A DNA stretch of 64,000 nucleotides, taken from the NCBI RefSeq assembly GCF_041346925.1, contig NZ_CP166840.1:2909001-2973000 (forward strand), read 5' to 3'. The position numbers were made by a program, and so were the translations under genes. The first letter of the stretch is position 1. Each line of letters opens with the position of its first letter. The stretch is from Agaribacterium sp. ZY112. Lineage in GTDB: Bacteria; Pseudomonadota; Gammaproteobacteria; Pseudomonadales; Cellvibrionaceae. Below, piece after piece: positions 41,768-50,876 of this stretch. The notes beneath the pieces were generated by a model. The model did not search any database, was not told where the DNA came from, and worked only from the letters and a program-made list of their open reading frames with translations.

Positions 41768-44740
41768 GTGCATATTTTGAGCAATGAGCAGCAGGCAGAA
41801 CTGTATGGCCCACCAAGTGTTACTGAAGAGGAAAGGGAGCTTTCTTTTAGCCTGAACGACAATGAAAAATCAAAATTGCTGGATCGAGAATCTGAGCTAA
41901 TCAAGATTTACTATATTCTTTATCTCGGATACTTCAAGCAGAAAGCGGTTCAACTAAGACCTGAGCTTCATACAATCAAGAATGATTTTGAATACATTCG
42001 GGATCGGTACTTCCCTAACAGTCATTGCGTAATTATACAGTTAACGCCTAACCAGAAGTATAAAATATATACAAAGATTTTCGACGTTGTGGCCATTAAG
42101 CGCTTTGGCGCGAGTAGTGCACTCGAACTTGAAATATTCGCAAAACAAGCGGCAGTTAGTCAAAATCGAGCAGTCGAGTTGTTCGACGAAGTTATTGACT
42201 GGCTCAGAATTCAAGATATAGAAATCCCTTCATACAATAAGCTTCAGGAAATAGTAACTACGGCATTTAATAAAGAGAAAAACAGGGTCATATCGATTGC
42301 AGATAGCGTACTTTCCCAGAAAACTCAGAGGCTATTCAAACGCTTTCTTACGGACTCTGAGCAAAAACAAATGTTTAGCTATATTCGATATGAGGGGCGC
42401 GATTTTTCTAAATCGGAGTTAAATAAGGAGTTGGAAGTTTTCGATATCCTAGCAGGTATCGCGAATGATGTTCTTCCTATGATCGTAATTCTAGGGATTC
42501 CAAATGAACGAATAAAGTACTACGCAGAACTCTTTAGTGAAATATCCTTATCAAGGCAGAAAAAGCGTCGAGAGGCCGAGTTCAATCTCTATCTCTCGTG
42601 TTTCATCTACTATAGGTATCGATCACTTGTAGATTATTTTGGTGACGCATTTATATTTCATGTTGATCAGATAAAAAAGGAAGCTCATGAAGCCGCGAAT
42701 GCGCAGATGCTCAAGGTGAAGTCTTCAATGGACGATCTGATGGTTGAAGGGGCAAAAATTCTTTCTTTTTTTACAAGTGATAGCAAGGAGAGTTTTTCTT
42801 CTTTTGCCGAGGCTAAAAATAAAGCGGAAGAGATTTTGGGTGAGGATCAGCTCAATAACCTAATAACGCACATGTCGAGAAGTAAATTTGAAAAAGATAG
42901 GTACTTTTGGGAGTTTATCGACACTTGCAAATCAAAAATCACAGTTACGCTACGAAATATTCTTTGTAGGTTAAAGTTTGTAGATACTGTAGATTCTGGC
43001 CTTCTTTTGCAGCAAGTAGACAGGCTTAAAATAGAGGTAGAAGAGAAAGGGCTGGTCGAGACGATTGATAATCGCCTCGCTAAGAAAACAAAAGATTACC
43101 TTTATGATCCAGCCAGGAATTTGATTGCAACTCGAGCTGAATACCATATTTATAGCCTTGTTTCGCAGCGTCTTCATAACACTCATTGGTGTTTGGATAG
43201 TGGTATTCGTTATCAACCTTTAGAAAAAATGCTTGTGGCTGAAAATGAAGTAGGAGCTCTACTCGAATGTGTGAATGCTGAAGCAATTAAAAAAGATGTT
43301 TCCGGGCTTTTGGATGACAAGCTAGATGAGCTCAATAAAATGCTATCTTTAGTTCCTTGCAGAGTAAAAACCAAGGAAAACGAATCGCTTATTCTCGAGC
43401 GGCATGATGGTAAGCATAGCTGGACAATTAAAAAGGTTAAGGGCACCAAAATTGTAAACCCCAAAATGTTCGATTCTGTTCCTAAAACAGATATTACTCG
43501 AGTCATTTTTCGCGTTGCTCAAGACTCGGGTTTTATGGATGATATTTTACATAGGACTGGTAAAAAACGAACTGAAAAATTTGAAGAGAAGTTAATTGCT
43601 TGCATCATCGCCAATGCAACACGGCGAGGTATATACAAGATGGCAGACCTCTGTCCTTTTTCTCACGACACCTTACTTAGATTTGAAAAAAACTACTTGA
43701 CGGTCGAAAACGTTCGGCACAGTTGCGATACTATCTCTAATGCAATATCGAAACTAAAAATATTTGGCCTCTATAATTATCGACCTGACTATATTCATGC
43801 ATCCCTAGATGGGCAAAAGCTGCATTCACGAAAAAATACAAAGCGCGTACGGTATTCTTCAAAAAACTTTGGAAAGGGAAAAGGTTTGTATGCTAACTCA
43901 CTTATAGCAAATCACGTACCTGTAAACGTAAGCTTAAATGCACTAAACGTACATGAATCTCACAATGTCTTTGACTTGTTGTATAACAATACGTCAGATA
44001 TCAATATAAATGTCGCTTCAACCGATAATCACGGGGTTAATCGATTTAATTTTGCTCTACTAGATTTATCAGACTGGGAGTTCGCCCCCCGTTATGCGAG
44101 AGCAAATCACGTTTTTTCTTCTATGTTTGATGTTGTAGAGGGAGAAGGCGAAGACGATTGGTCACTAATACTAAGCGAGCCCATTAACCGGAAAGTAATA
44201 GAGGAAGGCTGGGATTATGTGAAACGAGTAATTGTGTCTCTACATCAAAAGAACGTGTCGCAGCAGGATTTGGTTGCTCGGCTTTCTAAATCATCCCCTT
44301 CTGATAAAAAATTAAAAGCGCTCCGGGAGTATGATCGTTTGATAAAAGCGATATTCCTCCTGAACTATGTAAATGATGGAAGTTTTCGCCACTATATACA
44401 AACGGCGTTAAATAAAGGTGAAGCCTATCATCAGCTTCAGCGTTGCTTTGAAAAGATTGGGGAGGGCGGCGGCTTTCGTGGAAAGTCTGATAAAGAAATT
44501 GATGTTTGGTACGAATGCAGTCGCTTGATGGCTAACTGTATCATCTACTTCAATTCGGTCATTCTTAACTATTTGCTTGAAAATGCGGAAGTTACGAAGA
44601 ATGACGAGAGAATCAAGGTGTTGGCGCGAACATCTCCGGTGGCCTGGGTGCACGTTGTTTTGGGTGGTTATTACCCTCTTGAAGATCTACGGGATGCCCC
44701 GGACCTCTTAGCTCTTGCGCAAAACATCATGGTGGCCTAG
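41768..44740 (+). CDS. tnpA: Tn3-family transposase
   Basis: A 990-residue replicative DDE transposase. The N-terminal DUF4158 region is present (SVTEEERELSFSLNDNEK, then YFPNSHC). The catalytic domain has candidate acids Asp681 (SLDGQKLHS), Asp753 (STDNHG) and Glu885 (NKGEAYHQL), whose spacing matches the Tn3 triad. The start is GTG 41768 with GGAG nearby. Length is full, with no frameshift. It is AT-richer than the surrounding core. Unlike in many Tn3 elements, the terminal repeat does not follow the stop; a convergent sprT-like gene ends 20 bases on. Confidence 0.92.
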   Translation: MHILSNEQQAELYGPPSVTEEERELSFSLNDNEKSKLLDRESELIKIYYILYLGYFKQKAVQLRPELHTIKNDFEYIRDRYFPNSHCVIIQLTPNQKYKIYTKIFDVVAIKRFGASSALELEIFAKQAAVSQNRAVELFDEVIDWLRIQDIEIPSYNKLQEIVTTAFNKEKNRVISIADSVLSQKTQRLFKRFLTDSEQKQMFSYIRYEGRDFSKSELNKELEVFDILAGIANDVLPMIVILGIPNERIKYYAELFSEISLSRQKKRREAEFNLYLSCFIYYRYRSLVDYFGDAFIFHVDQIKKEAHEAANAQMLKVKSSMDDLMVEGAKILSFFTSDSKESFSSFAEAKNKAEEILGEDQLNNLITHMSRSKFEKDRYFWEFIDTCKSKITVTLRNILCRLKFVDTVDSGLLLQQVDRLKIEVEEKGLVETIDNRLAKKTKDYLYDPARNLIATRAEYHIYSLVSQRLHNTHWCLDSGIRYQPLEKMLVAENEVGALLECVNAEAIKKDVSGLLDDKLDELNKMLSLVPCRVKTKENESLILERHDGKHSWTIKKVKGTKIVNPKMFDSVPKTDITRVIFRVAQDSGFMDDILHRTGKKRTEKFEEKLIACIIANATRRGIYKMADLCPFSHDTLLRFEKNYLTVENVRHSCDTISNAISKLKIFGLYNYRPDYIHASLDGQKLHSRKNTKRVRYSSKNFGKGKGLYANSLIANHVPVNVSLNALNVHESHNVFDLLYNNTSDININVASTDNHGVNRFNFALLDLSDWEFAPRYARANHVFSSMFDVVEGEGEDDWSLILSEPINRKVIEEGWDYVKRVIVSLHQKNVSQQDLVARLSKSSPSDKKLKALREYDRLIKAIFLLNYVNDGSFRHYIQTALNKGEAYHQLQRCFEKIGEGGGFRGKSDKEIDVWYECSRLMANCIIYFNSVILNYLLENAEVTKNDERIKVLARTSPVAWVHVVLGGYYPLEDLRDAPDLLALAQNIMVA

Positions 44741-44759
44741 TTATGTGTTGCCAAGGTCG

Positions 44760-45590
44760 CTAATTTTCTTCATATAACCGTATATCACACTCACCACACT
44801 TAATATTTAGCTCTGGTTTGCCCCATACCTGTATGAAACAACTGGGGCAAACGTATTTGTTTCGGTTAGAGCGATTTTTAACTTTGCTGGTTTGAACGTT
44901 AGGTCTCAAAGTTGTAGATAGCGTCTGCTTTTCTTGATCATCAAGTTCTTTTGCAAGGCCTGCTAAATTGATTGGAAAGTCGGCATACATGTCTTTAATA
45001 TCTAAGCTGGCCAACTGTCGTGACTCAACTTCCTGTGCAAAATCTATCACCTTTTCTTGGGTTTTGTTCTCCCGGCGAATCGTTGGCGGTGGCACAGGAA
45101 CAGTGTCGTACCAACGTAGCTTAAATCCGGAGGAAAGTAAGTCGTTACAGGTCTGCTCAAAGCCGCCCCCTTTTATAACATAGTCTGACATTGCTTCGCC
45201 CACGACTGCGCCGCCAGGTTCACCAGTCGTAGAGGGCATCAATCCGATACTTTTCATCTTGGCAGACCATTCTTTATTGTGATAGCCCGGGCGACTAGGA
45301 TTGCCATAATGCTCTTGCCAAATATGGACCATTTCATGGCACAATGTCTGGAGAATTGTAGTAATGTGATAATTTGCGAAGTAGGTAGGGTTGATTGCTA
45401 ATTCATCAATCGTCTGACCTTCTGTATTCACCCACCGTTTAAATGATACATAGCCCATTAGGCGCGCCTGTCTTTGGAAGGTAATAATGCAAGGTGGTAA
45501 GGCATCGTCAAACAGGCGATAGTTAAAAAATGTGTAGGCTTCCTCAAACAAGGTATATGCCTCGGTTGTCGAAGTTGTGTTTCTGCTCAT
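44760..45590 (-). CDS. SprT-like zinc metalloprotease with C-terminal zinc ribbon
   Basis: A 276-residue SprT/Spartan-type protein. The protease motif HExxH is at residues 85-89 (CHEMVHIWQEHYG), preceded by the substrate-side HFDDALPP-like start (YRLFDDALPPCIITF) typical of SprT. A C-terminal four-Cys ribbon (CPSC ... CGEC) follows a basic linker. Eukaryotic Spartan cuts DNA-protein crosslinks; bacterial roles are unclear. It converges on tnpA and is upstream of nothing on its own strand for 580 bases. Presence inside the transposon suggests handling of protein-DNA complexes, or defence or counter-defence (inference). Confidence 0.8.
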   Translation of the reverse strand: MSRNTTSTTEAYTLFEEAYTFFNYRLFDDALPPCIITFQRQARLMGYVSFKRWVNTEGQTIDELAINPTYFANYHITTILQTLCHEMVHIWQEHYGNPSRPGYHNKEWSAKMKSIGLMPSTTGEPGGAVVGEAMSDYVIKGGGFEQTCNDLLSSGFKLRWYDTVPVPPPTIRRENKTQEKVIDFAQEVESRQLASLDIKDMYADFPINLAGLAKELDDQEKQTLSTTLRPNVQTSKVKNRSNRNKYVCPSCFIQVWGKPELNIKCGECDIRLYEEN

Positions 45591-46176
45591 TAATTAACCT
45601 TATTGATCAAATAATCTCTGGTTTGTGCAATCCAGAAAAATCGAATCTTGGTTATATCAATCTCCCCATGCATGCCTATATGGAATATATAGACTGATTC
45701 CAAGTCTGAATTATGTGCATTCTAATCCAACAAAATAAATATCACACTTCTTAGCACGCTAAAAAGTCCATGTTTTTTCATTCGTGGCTTTCTGTTTAGC
45801 GGTGACTAACGGATATATGCCCAATAGAAAACCTTTTCTGGATTTTTTGCTTTGCTCGGGGCCACTACCGTTGATGAGTCCTTAATTTTTTGACGGTACA
45901 TTAAAGTACGATTCGCTACCTAATGGGGGAGGGGGAAGTAGCTTTGGTCGTAGTGGAGCATTTGAACCTCTTTGTTGTTAATGGATAGCAAACCTATTTG
46001 TATTTATTGTGTTATTAAGCGATTTACTTAGCGGTACAATCAGATTTTTTTGGTGCTGCGGTTTTTTTAAGGTGTAAGCGTCGAATTATTATTTCATCGG
46101 ATTGTCGTGCCCCCGACCAAAGCCGTAGGGGGCGTTGTCTTTCTGTGTGACTGCCTAGAATTAGCGACAGGGATGG
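45591..46176. other. 586-base gap between sprT-like and helicase genes
   Basis: AT-rich, with no ORF I can support. It contains a GC-rich hairpin at 46109-46133 (GCCCCC, 13 bases, GGGGGC) just after the helicase stop, possibly its terminator although a U-tract is lacking. A smaller GGAAT/ATTCC hairpin lies near 45680. Confidence 0.4.
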
Positions 46177-47592
46177 TTAAGAGGTGCTGCTCCACATGTT
46201 TTCTATTTCAACCAGTTGTTTTAGAAAGCGACCAAACATAGTTGGTTCTATTGCTGTGCTCACGTTTCCACTCTTGCTTTCTTCTGAACCTCCTATTGGT
46301 GGCTGGCTCAACAACGTGTTAATCAATACTGTGCTTACGTTAAGATCCTTATCGCTTTTATTAATTTGTGGTGGTTGAGGGGGCATGCTAGCGGGGTAGG
46401 TCGAGCTAGTGTCCTCTATTCTCAACATGCCTGATTCGTTTGGGAGGTCCGCAGCAAGGTGTTGAGCGAATTCGACCAACTTTTTTTCTGCCAAGATGAA
46501 TAAATAAGCAAAGGGGTGGCGATCATCAGATGTGACCCGCATGATGCGCCCGAGCACTTGGCGAAAATGGAGTTCCGTCTTAATGTTGCTCAAGTGGCAA
46601 CAGACCTGCAGGCGAGGAATATTCGTACCTTCACTGATCATGCCCACTGAAATGACCCATTTCTTCGTGCTCGCTCGATATTGTTTGAGGCTTAGGTGTG
46701 CACGCGGATCATGATGTGTAATGACTAAGCTGTCTTCGTTCAGGCTCGTAGACATGATACGTTCGATAAAGCGCGCATGACGTACACTTGAAGTGACGAT
46801 TAGACCGCCGGCATTGGGGTTGAAACGGCGGACTTCATCCAGTTTTGTGATGGCCTGCTGAAGTATGTACAGCACTAAGGGCTCAGACTCCAATAGGTTT
46901 TGGTAGGGTAGGGTTTCGTTTTCCAATAACTGTGCGATGCAATTGTACGACCGAGTCGCGCCATCTTCATCAAGCGTAATTGCATTGTTATCAATGGCCG
47001 TGATGCGCGGATGCCGGCACACCCGATCGTTAATCGCAGACTGAATGCCATAGACGTAATCCGGTTGCAGTTTGTGTTGCTGACTGCAGTAGGCCGCCAA
47101 AGTAACGGGGCTTTGATCAGTCCGCCAGGGCGTACCACTAAGCGATAGCGTATATGTCGCACGATCTCGAATTTCTCGTAAGATGATGTCACCCCACGCG
47201 GTGGCTGTCTCGGATGTATCACCACCACAATGATGCGCCTCATCAAAGATAATTAGAATCTTTAGGTGATCAAAGCGCCTCCAAAAATCCGCATTGAGAT
47301 AGCTCAGTGCCTGGTAGGTAATGACTTGGCCACGCGCACCTAGGCGTCCGTCAAACGGCTCACTCATTCTTAATTCAAGCTCTTCTTTAAAGCTGAGGCA
47401 CACCGCTGTGGTTGGCGTAAAGCAAACCACCAGATCGATTGCATTTCGTTCAAAGAGTGTTTTACACAGAATCGCCGCCATGGTGGTTTTGCCACCTCCC
47501 GGTGTTGCCATCACGAAGGTGTGTTTATGGCCTGCACCAAAGCGTGCTAACGCAAGCTCGATGCATTCCGCTTGCCAGGTGCGTAACAGCAT
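46177..47592 (-). CDS. DEAH-box superfamily 2 helicase
   Basis: A 471-residue SF2 helicase. Motifs in order: I (ATPGGGKTT), Ia (VVCFTPTTA), II (IIFDEAHHCGG), III (LSLSGTPWRTD), V (SVGMISEGTNIPRLQ) and VI (QVLGRIMRV). It resembles the helicase half of type III restriction Res subunits and of defence helicases. There is no nuclease domain; a tail of about 75 residues follows motif VI. It lies 2 bases after the wHTH protein gene, so the two form one operon. Expected role is DNA remodelling, in transposon maintenance or defence (inference). Confidence 0.85.
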   Translation of the reverse strand: MLLRTWQAECIELALARFGAGHKHTFVMATPGGGKTTMAAILCKTLFERNAIDLVVCFTPTTAVCLSFKEELELRMSEPFDGRLGARGQVITYQALSYLNADFWRRFDHLKILIIFDEAHHCGGDTSETATAWGDIILREIRDRATYTLSLSGTPWRTDQSPVTLAAYCSQQHKLQPDYVYGIQSAINDRVCRHPRITAIDNNAITLDEDGATRSYNCIAQLLENETLPYQNLLESEPLVLYILQQAITKLDEVRRFNPNAGGLIVTSSVRHARFIERIMSTSLNEDSLVITHHDPRAHLSLKQYRASTKKWVISVGMISEGTNIPRLQVCCHLSNIKTELHFRQVLGRIMRVTSDDRHPFAYLFILAEKKLVEFAQHLAADLPNESGMLRIEDTSSTYPASMPPQPPQINKSDKDLNVSTVLINTLLSQPPIGGSEESKSGNVSTAIEPTMFGRFLKQLVEIENMWSSTS

Positions 47593-47594
47593 GA

Positions 47595-48128
47595 CTAACC
47601 GTTCTTTTCCGCGCTCGTAATTAAGTTTTCAAGAGCCTTCATCTTACCCAGTAAACGATAGTTCTCGTCTCTGACAGCCTGAAATCGGTGGGTTGCGAGG
47701 CGCTTCAGCTCAGGGTAAGCATGTTCGACCCGTTTGTACTCTTCGATTTCGCTCATTTGCGTAATGATGGTCTTGCGGTATTGCTCTAATTCTTTGGAGA
47801 GGTTCTGGAAGGCATTAGAGTCTTCTTGAACTGGTGAGCTTGATGCAAGGTCCTCATAAGGTTCGCCACTGGCGATATCGTTATGAAGCTTGGGCAGTAT
47901 TTTAAAGTGGTCACGATTTTTGATTTCGTCGGTGCTTTTTTCCAGCCAGCCCCAGCGCTCAAAGGTGACAAATTTCCCTGCGACCCAGCGTCGAGCCTTT
48001 GCAGGATCCGCGTTGCTAAACTCAAGCTGCGTGAGCAATTGGTCGCGTACATCGGTGACGGTGAAGGTGCAATGGCCCAGTGACATGAGTATTGAAATTA
48101 GCCGTTGTTGGTTTTGTTCTGAGTTCAT
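47595..48128 (-). CDS. Winged-helix/coiled-coil partner of the helicase
   Basis: A 177-residue protein I do not recognise by name. The N-terminal 65 residues look like a winged helix (LISILMSLGHCTFTVTDVRDQL ... VTFERWGWLEKS is the pattern, in two parts). Residues about 105-175 form a coiled coil rich in Leu, Glu and Lys. It could bind DNA or direct the helicase. It is translated just ahead of the helicase on the same strand (2-base gap). No catalytic motif is seen. Upstream, 97 bases separate it from the divergent XRE gene. Confidence 0.6.
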   Translation of the reverse strand: MNSEQNQQRLISILMSLGHCTFTVTDVRDQLLTQLEFSNADPAKARRWVAGKFVTFERWGWLEKSTDEIKNRDHFKILPKLHNDIASGEPYEDLASSSPVQEDSNAFQNLSKELEQYRKTIITQMSEIEEYKRVEHAYPELKRLATHRFQAVRDENYRLLGKMKALENLITSAEKNG

Positions 48129-48225
48129 GGCGCTGAAATCGTTAAAAAATGAGGATTATAGGCCGTGGTTATAGGGTCCTCAAGAAGGACAGAATCTGTC
48201 CTTTTGGGCGTCTGGCAAGATCAAC

Positions 48226-48471
48226 ATGGAGAGCTTGGATAGTCAGTTTGGTGAACGTGTACGCAGCGCGCGTAAGCGCCGTCATGTGTCGCAAGAAGAG
48301 CTGGCCGGGCGTGCGGTGATCGACCGCAGTTACATGAGTCGGATTGAGCGGGGCATCGTTAGTGTCTCCTTGGAAAAGGTGTACCTCATTGCGCAGGCTC
48401 TAGACTGTGACTTAAGTGAATTGTTGCCCCCCAAAGATGGCGTGACTATTGGTGACCGCTGCCCGCGATAA
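48226..48471 (+). CDS. XRE-family HTH regulator
   Basis: An 81-residue Cro/C1-type repressor fold: FGERVRSARKRRHVSQEELAG, then DRSYMSRIERGIVSVSLEKV and LIAQALDCDLSELL. It is divergent from the wHTH-helicase operon and convergent with tnpS. It probably controls the helicase operon from the shared 97-base gap (inference). XRE regulators with helicase operons are frequent in defence and mobile modules. Confidence 0.85.
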   Translation: MESLDSQFGERVRSARKRRHVSQEELAGRAVIDRSYMSRIERGIVSVSLEKVYLIAQALDCDLSELLPPKDGVTIGDRCPR

Positions 48472-48518
48472 TTCGGCGTTAACTACCTACACGTTAAGGG
48501 ATTCGAGGCGCGTGTAAC

Positions 48519-49520
48519 CTATGTCTTTTTTAGAAGCGCATTGGCTTTGGCTAGCAGTGACGTATTGGCGTTGTCTTCAAGCTGCTTGCCTTCTTCTATA
48601 TATCCCCACACTGTCGCATCACTGCGCCAGCCGCCTTGTTTCTTGATGAGTTCAAACGGAATGTCTTCACGTGCGGCAGAAGTCGAGAGTCCGCGTCGTA
48701 AGCTATGCGCACTTAAATCCGGGACAAACTCAAATTGGCAAGTGGTCCCCAGTTGCTTGAGTAATTCGTTGACTGCACCGGGATTCATTGCAGTGCCTTT
48801 TAGTTGTCCCCAGCGCGTCATGGATTGGAAAACTGGTCCGCTAGTGATGTCACTTTGTTTAAGCCAGGTTTGGAGTGCCGTACCGGGACATATGGCATCG
48901 TGTCCGAAGGGAAGGGCGCGCACCTGACCTTCACCACTTTGATCCGTCTTCGATTTGGGCAGCTGAACGAGTAGGCCTTCGTCTTCCCAGGTCAAATCTT
49001 CCCATTGAATGCCTACCAATTCACTGCGTCGAAAGGCCCCAAAAAAACCAATTAACAATAGGGCTAAATCGCGGGCGCCTTTTAAACTGGCTGGTTGGGC
49101 TTGAAGGTGTGCCACCATCGCTACGATATGCTCTAGTCGTAAGGCCTTTGCTTTCTGTTTGGGGCGGCCATGTATTCGGCGAATGCCTTCCATTGTTTTT
49201 TTGATCTGCGGGTCGTCGACCGGGTTACGAAAGCGTTGGGTGTGATGCCATTGCGCGATGGCCGTTAAGTGTAGGTCTAGAGTTCTTGGATTGGCCTGCT
49301 CAGCTTTATCGAGCAGATAACGGAGAAGGGTTGGGACATCGGTCGGCAACAATCCGCCCCAGCGCTCAAATTGACGAATCGCGGAACGGTACGTTTTACG
49401 TGTATTGTCCGAGGTGGCGGCATGCACATACTGCTGAAGCTTAGCGTCATCCGGCTGTTGAGGTAACTGTCCCTCAATCGTCCTAGCTGGTAGCGGGGTG
49501 GAGTGGTACTTGTCCTGCAT
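48519..49520 (-). CDS. tnpS: TnpS-like tyrosine recombinase (cointegrate resolution)
   Basis: A 333-residue tyrosine recombinase with a core-binding N-terminal half (SDNTRKTYRSAIRQFERWGG). Catalytic residues appear in FFGAFRRSELVGIQW (Arg), HSLRRGLST (His-x-x-Arg), GGWRSDATVWGYIE (His/Trp position and Tyr). Its divergent neighbour is KfrA-like, which together with tnpA matches the Tn4651 TnpS/TnpT pair that resolves transposon cointegrates. The 202-base intergenic region holds an 18-bp inverted repeat. Alternatively it could be a stand-alone integrase, but the context argues against it. Confidence 0.8.
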   Translation of the reverse strand: MQDKYHSTPLPARTIEGQLPQQPDDAKLQQYVHAATSDNTRKTYRSAIRQFERWGGLLPTDVPTLLRYLLDKAEQANPRTLDLHLTAIAQWHHTQRFRNPVDDPQIKKTMEGIRRIHGRPKQKAKALRLEHIVAMVAHLQAQPASLKGARDLALLLIGFFGAFRRSELVGIQWEDLTWEDEGLLVQLPKSKTDQSGEGQVRALPFGHDAICPGTALQTWLKQSDITSGPVFQSMTRWGQLKGTAMNPGAVNELLKQLGTTCQFEFVPDLSAHSLRRGLSTSAAREDIPFELIKKQGGWRSDATVWGYIEEGKQLEDNANTSLLAKANALLKKT

Positions 49521-49595
49521 TATTCGTCGCCTGGTGTGCTGTAAGTGTGAAACAGGGTGTGTACCGTGTTTTTGAATGAGCTAAGTTTACCCTAT

Positions 49596-49637
49596 ATTTC
49601 TAACCTGCGATAAGAGTCATTATCGTAGGTTAGAAAT
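49596..49637. repeat. Probable TnpS recombination core (resolution site)
   Basis: ATTTCTAACCTGCGATAA (49596-49613), a 6-base spacer (GAGTCA) and TTATCGTAGGTTAGAAAT (49620-49637). Seventeen of 18 positions pair. It lies between divergent tnpS and tnpT, as the rst site of Tn4651 does, and fits a pair of recombinase half-sites around a 6-base crossover. Confidence 0.8.
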
Positions 49638-49674
49638 CTAATGTTTTAATTACTTTTCCTTATAAATATTACGT

Positions 49675-49680
49675 TATAAT
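49675..49680 (+). promoter_or_regulatory. Possible -10 element of tnpT
   Basis: A perfect TATAAT, flanked by ACGT on both sides, 43 bases before the tnpT start. No convincing -35 is seen, so activation or a weak promoter is possible. Confidence 0.45.
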
Positions 49681-49722
49681 ACGTACCCTGTAATACAGTA
49701 TGAAATAATCAGAGAGGCAATA

Positions 49723-50772
49723 ATGGCGCGACCCGGTGTTACCTATTACGATATTCAACAAGCCGCCCAAGCTATTCAGGGGCAGGGCGCGGCACCTACG
49801 ATTGATCGTGTACGAGCGCACCTTGGAACAGGAAGTAAAAGCACAATAGCTCCGCTGTTAAAGCGTTGGCGTCTCGAATCAGAAGTTCACCAGGATGCCC
49901 CAGGGCTCCCACCTTCAATATTGACGGCCGCAAAAACGGTGTTTGAAGCCTGTCAAGCGGAGGCGAACCTACGCATCGCTGATGCCGAAGAAAAAATGGC
50001 AGTAAAGTGCCGACAGAAAGAGGCAGACTTGATTACGGAAAAGAGCAGGACTCGCCGTTTAGAGGATGAATGTCAATCACTTAAAGAACGCCTTAAAGAG
50101 GCTCAGAAAATTTTAGATGACGAAGAGGCAAAGCGTAAGGCTGTAACAACGGAGCTGGAAGGTAAAACAGCGAGCCTAATTAAAGGCCAGACTCGGCTCG
50201 CTGAGCGGGAAAACGAAATCAATGAGCTTAAAGTCGAGCGAGGCCGTATGCGCGATCACCTTACGCACTTTCAACAGCAAAGTGCGCGGGAAAGAGAACG
50301 AGAGCAACAAAGCGCACAGGCTGCTCAGCGCACCTTGCAAGAACGCATCGCTGCATTGACGGAAGTTGTGCGAACCACCGAAGTTAAGCTGTCGAAGATA
50401 GAAGTCTTATATTCAACCACGCTGTCAGACAATAATAACCTTAATCAGGCGCTGCTGAGTAACAGCGAGCAAACCGAATCGCTGCAAGTTGAGCTAAACG
50501 AAATAGCTAGGCAAAGAGATAACGCGCGAACTTCAAGCACACACTATCAAAACCAATATGATAATGCCTCTGCAGCGCTCGCAGAAAACGCTGAAAATTT
50601 TGGAAGAATGTCAGCTGAAAAAGGGCAATTAGGCTTGCTAGTTGATGAACTTAAATCTAAAAATACGAAACTAGAAAACAAAATAGCGTCAGTGCTGGAG
50701 CAAAACCAACTCCTAACGGATGATCAAAGAGTCTTAAGTACACAACTCGAACAATTGAAATCTGGGACCTAA
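49723..50772 (+). CDS. tnpT: TnpT-like KfrA-family DNA-binding coiled-coil protein
   Basis: A 349-residue protein with an N-terminal KfrA-type DNA-binding domain (TYYDIQQAAQAIQGQGAAPT, then GTGSKSTIAPLLKRW) and a coiled coil running from about residue 75 to the end (ADAEEKMAVKCRQKEADL and so on, very high Glu/Gln/Lys/Leu). TnpT of Tn4651 has this make-up and assists TnpS at the resolution site (family knowledge). GAGAGG precedes the ATG. Divergent from tnpS. Confidence 0.82.
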   Translation: MARPGVTYYDIQQAAQAIQGQGAAPTIDRVRAHLGTGSKSTIAPLLKRWRLESEVHQDAPGLPPSILTAAKTVFEACQAEANLRIADAEEKMAVKCRQKEADLITEKSRTRRLEDECQSLKERLKEAQKILDDEEAKRKAVTTELEGKTASLIKGQTRLAERENEINELKVERGRMRDHLTHFQQQSAREREREQQSAQAAQRTLQERIAALTEVVRTTEVKLSKIEVLYSTTLSDNNNLNQALLSNSEQTESLQVELNEIARQRDNARTSSTHYQNQYDNASAALAENAENFGRMSAEKGQLGLLVDELKSKNTKLENKIASVLEQNQLLTDDQRVLSTQLEQLKSGT

Positions 50773-50876
50773 AGGTAATCTCTAGGGGAATTTACCGCAT
50801 CACTGGTCTTTGTATAACAAACATACCTGAGAGGCACCTTTGGGAAAGTGTCATGAGTTCATCTAACTACCTCTCT

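Noticed and set aside
48519..49520. tnpS considered as an independent phage or island integrase
   Set aside because: The divergent KfrA-like partner, the central inverted repeat and the nearby Tn3 transposase fit TnpS better.
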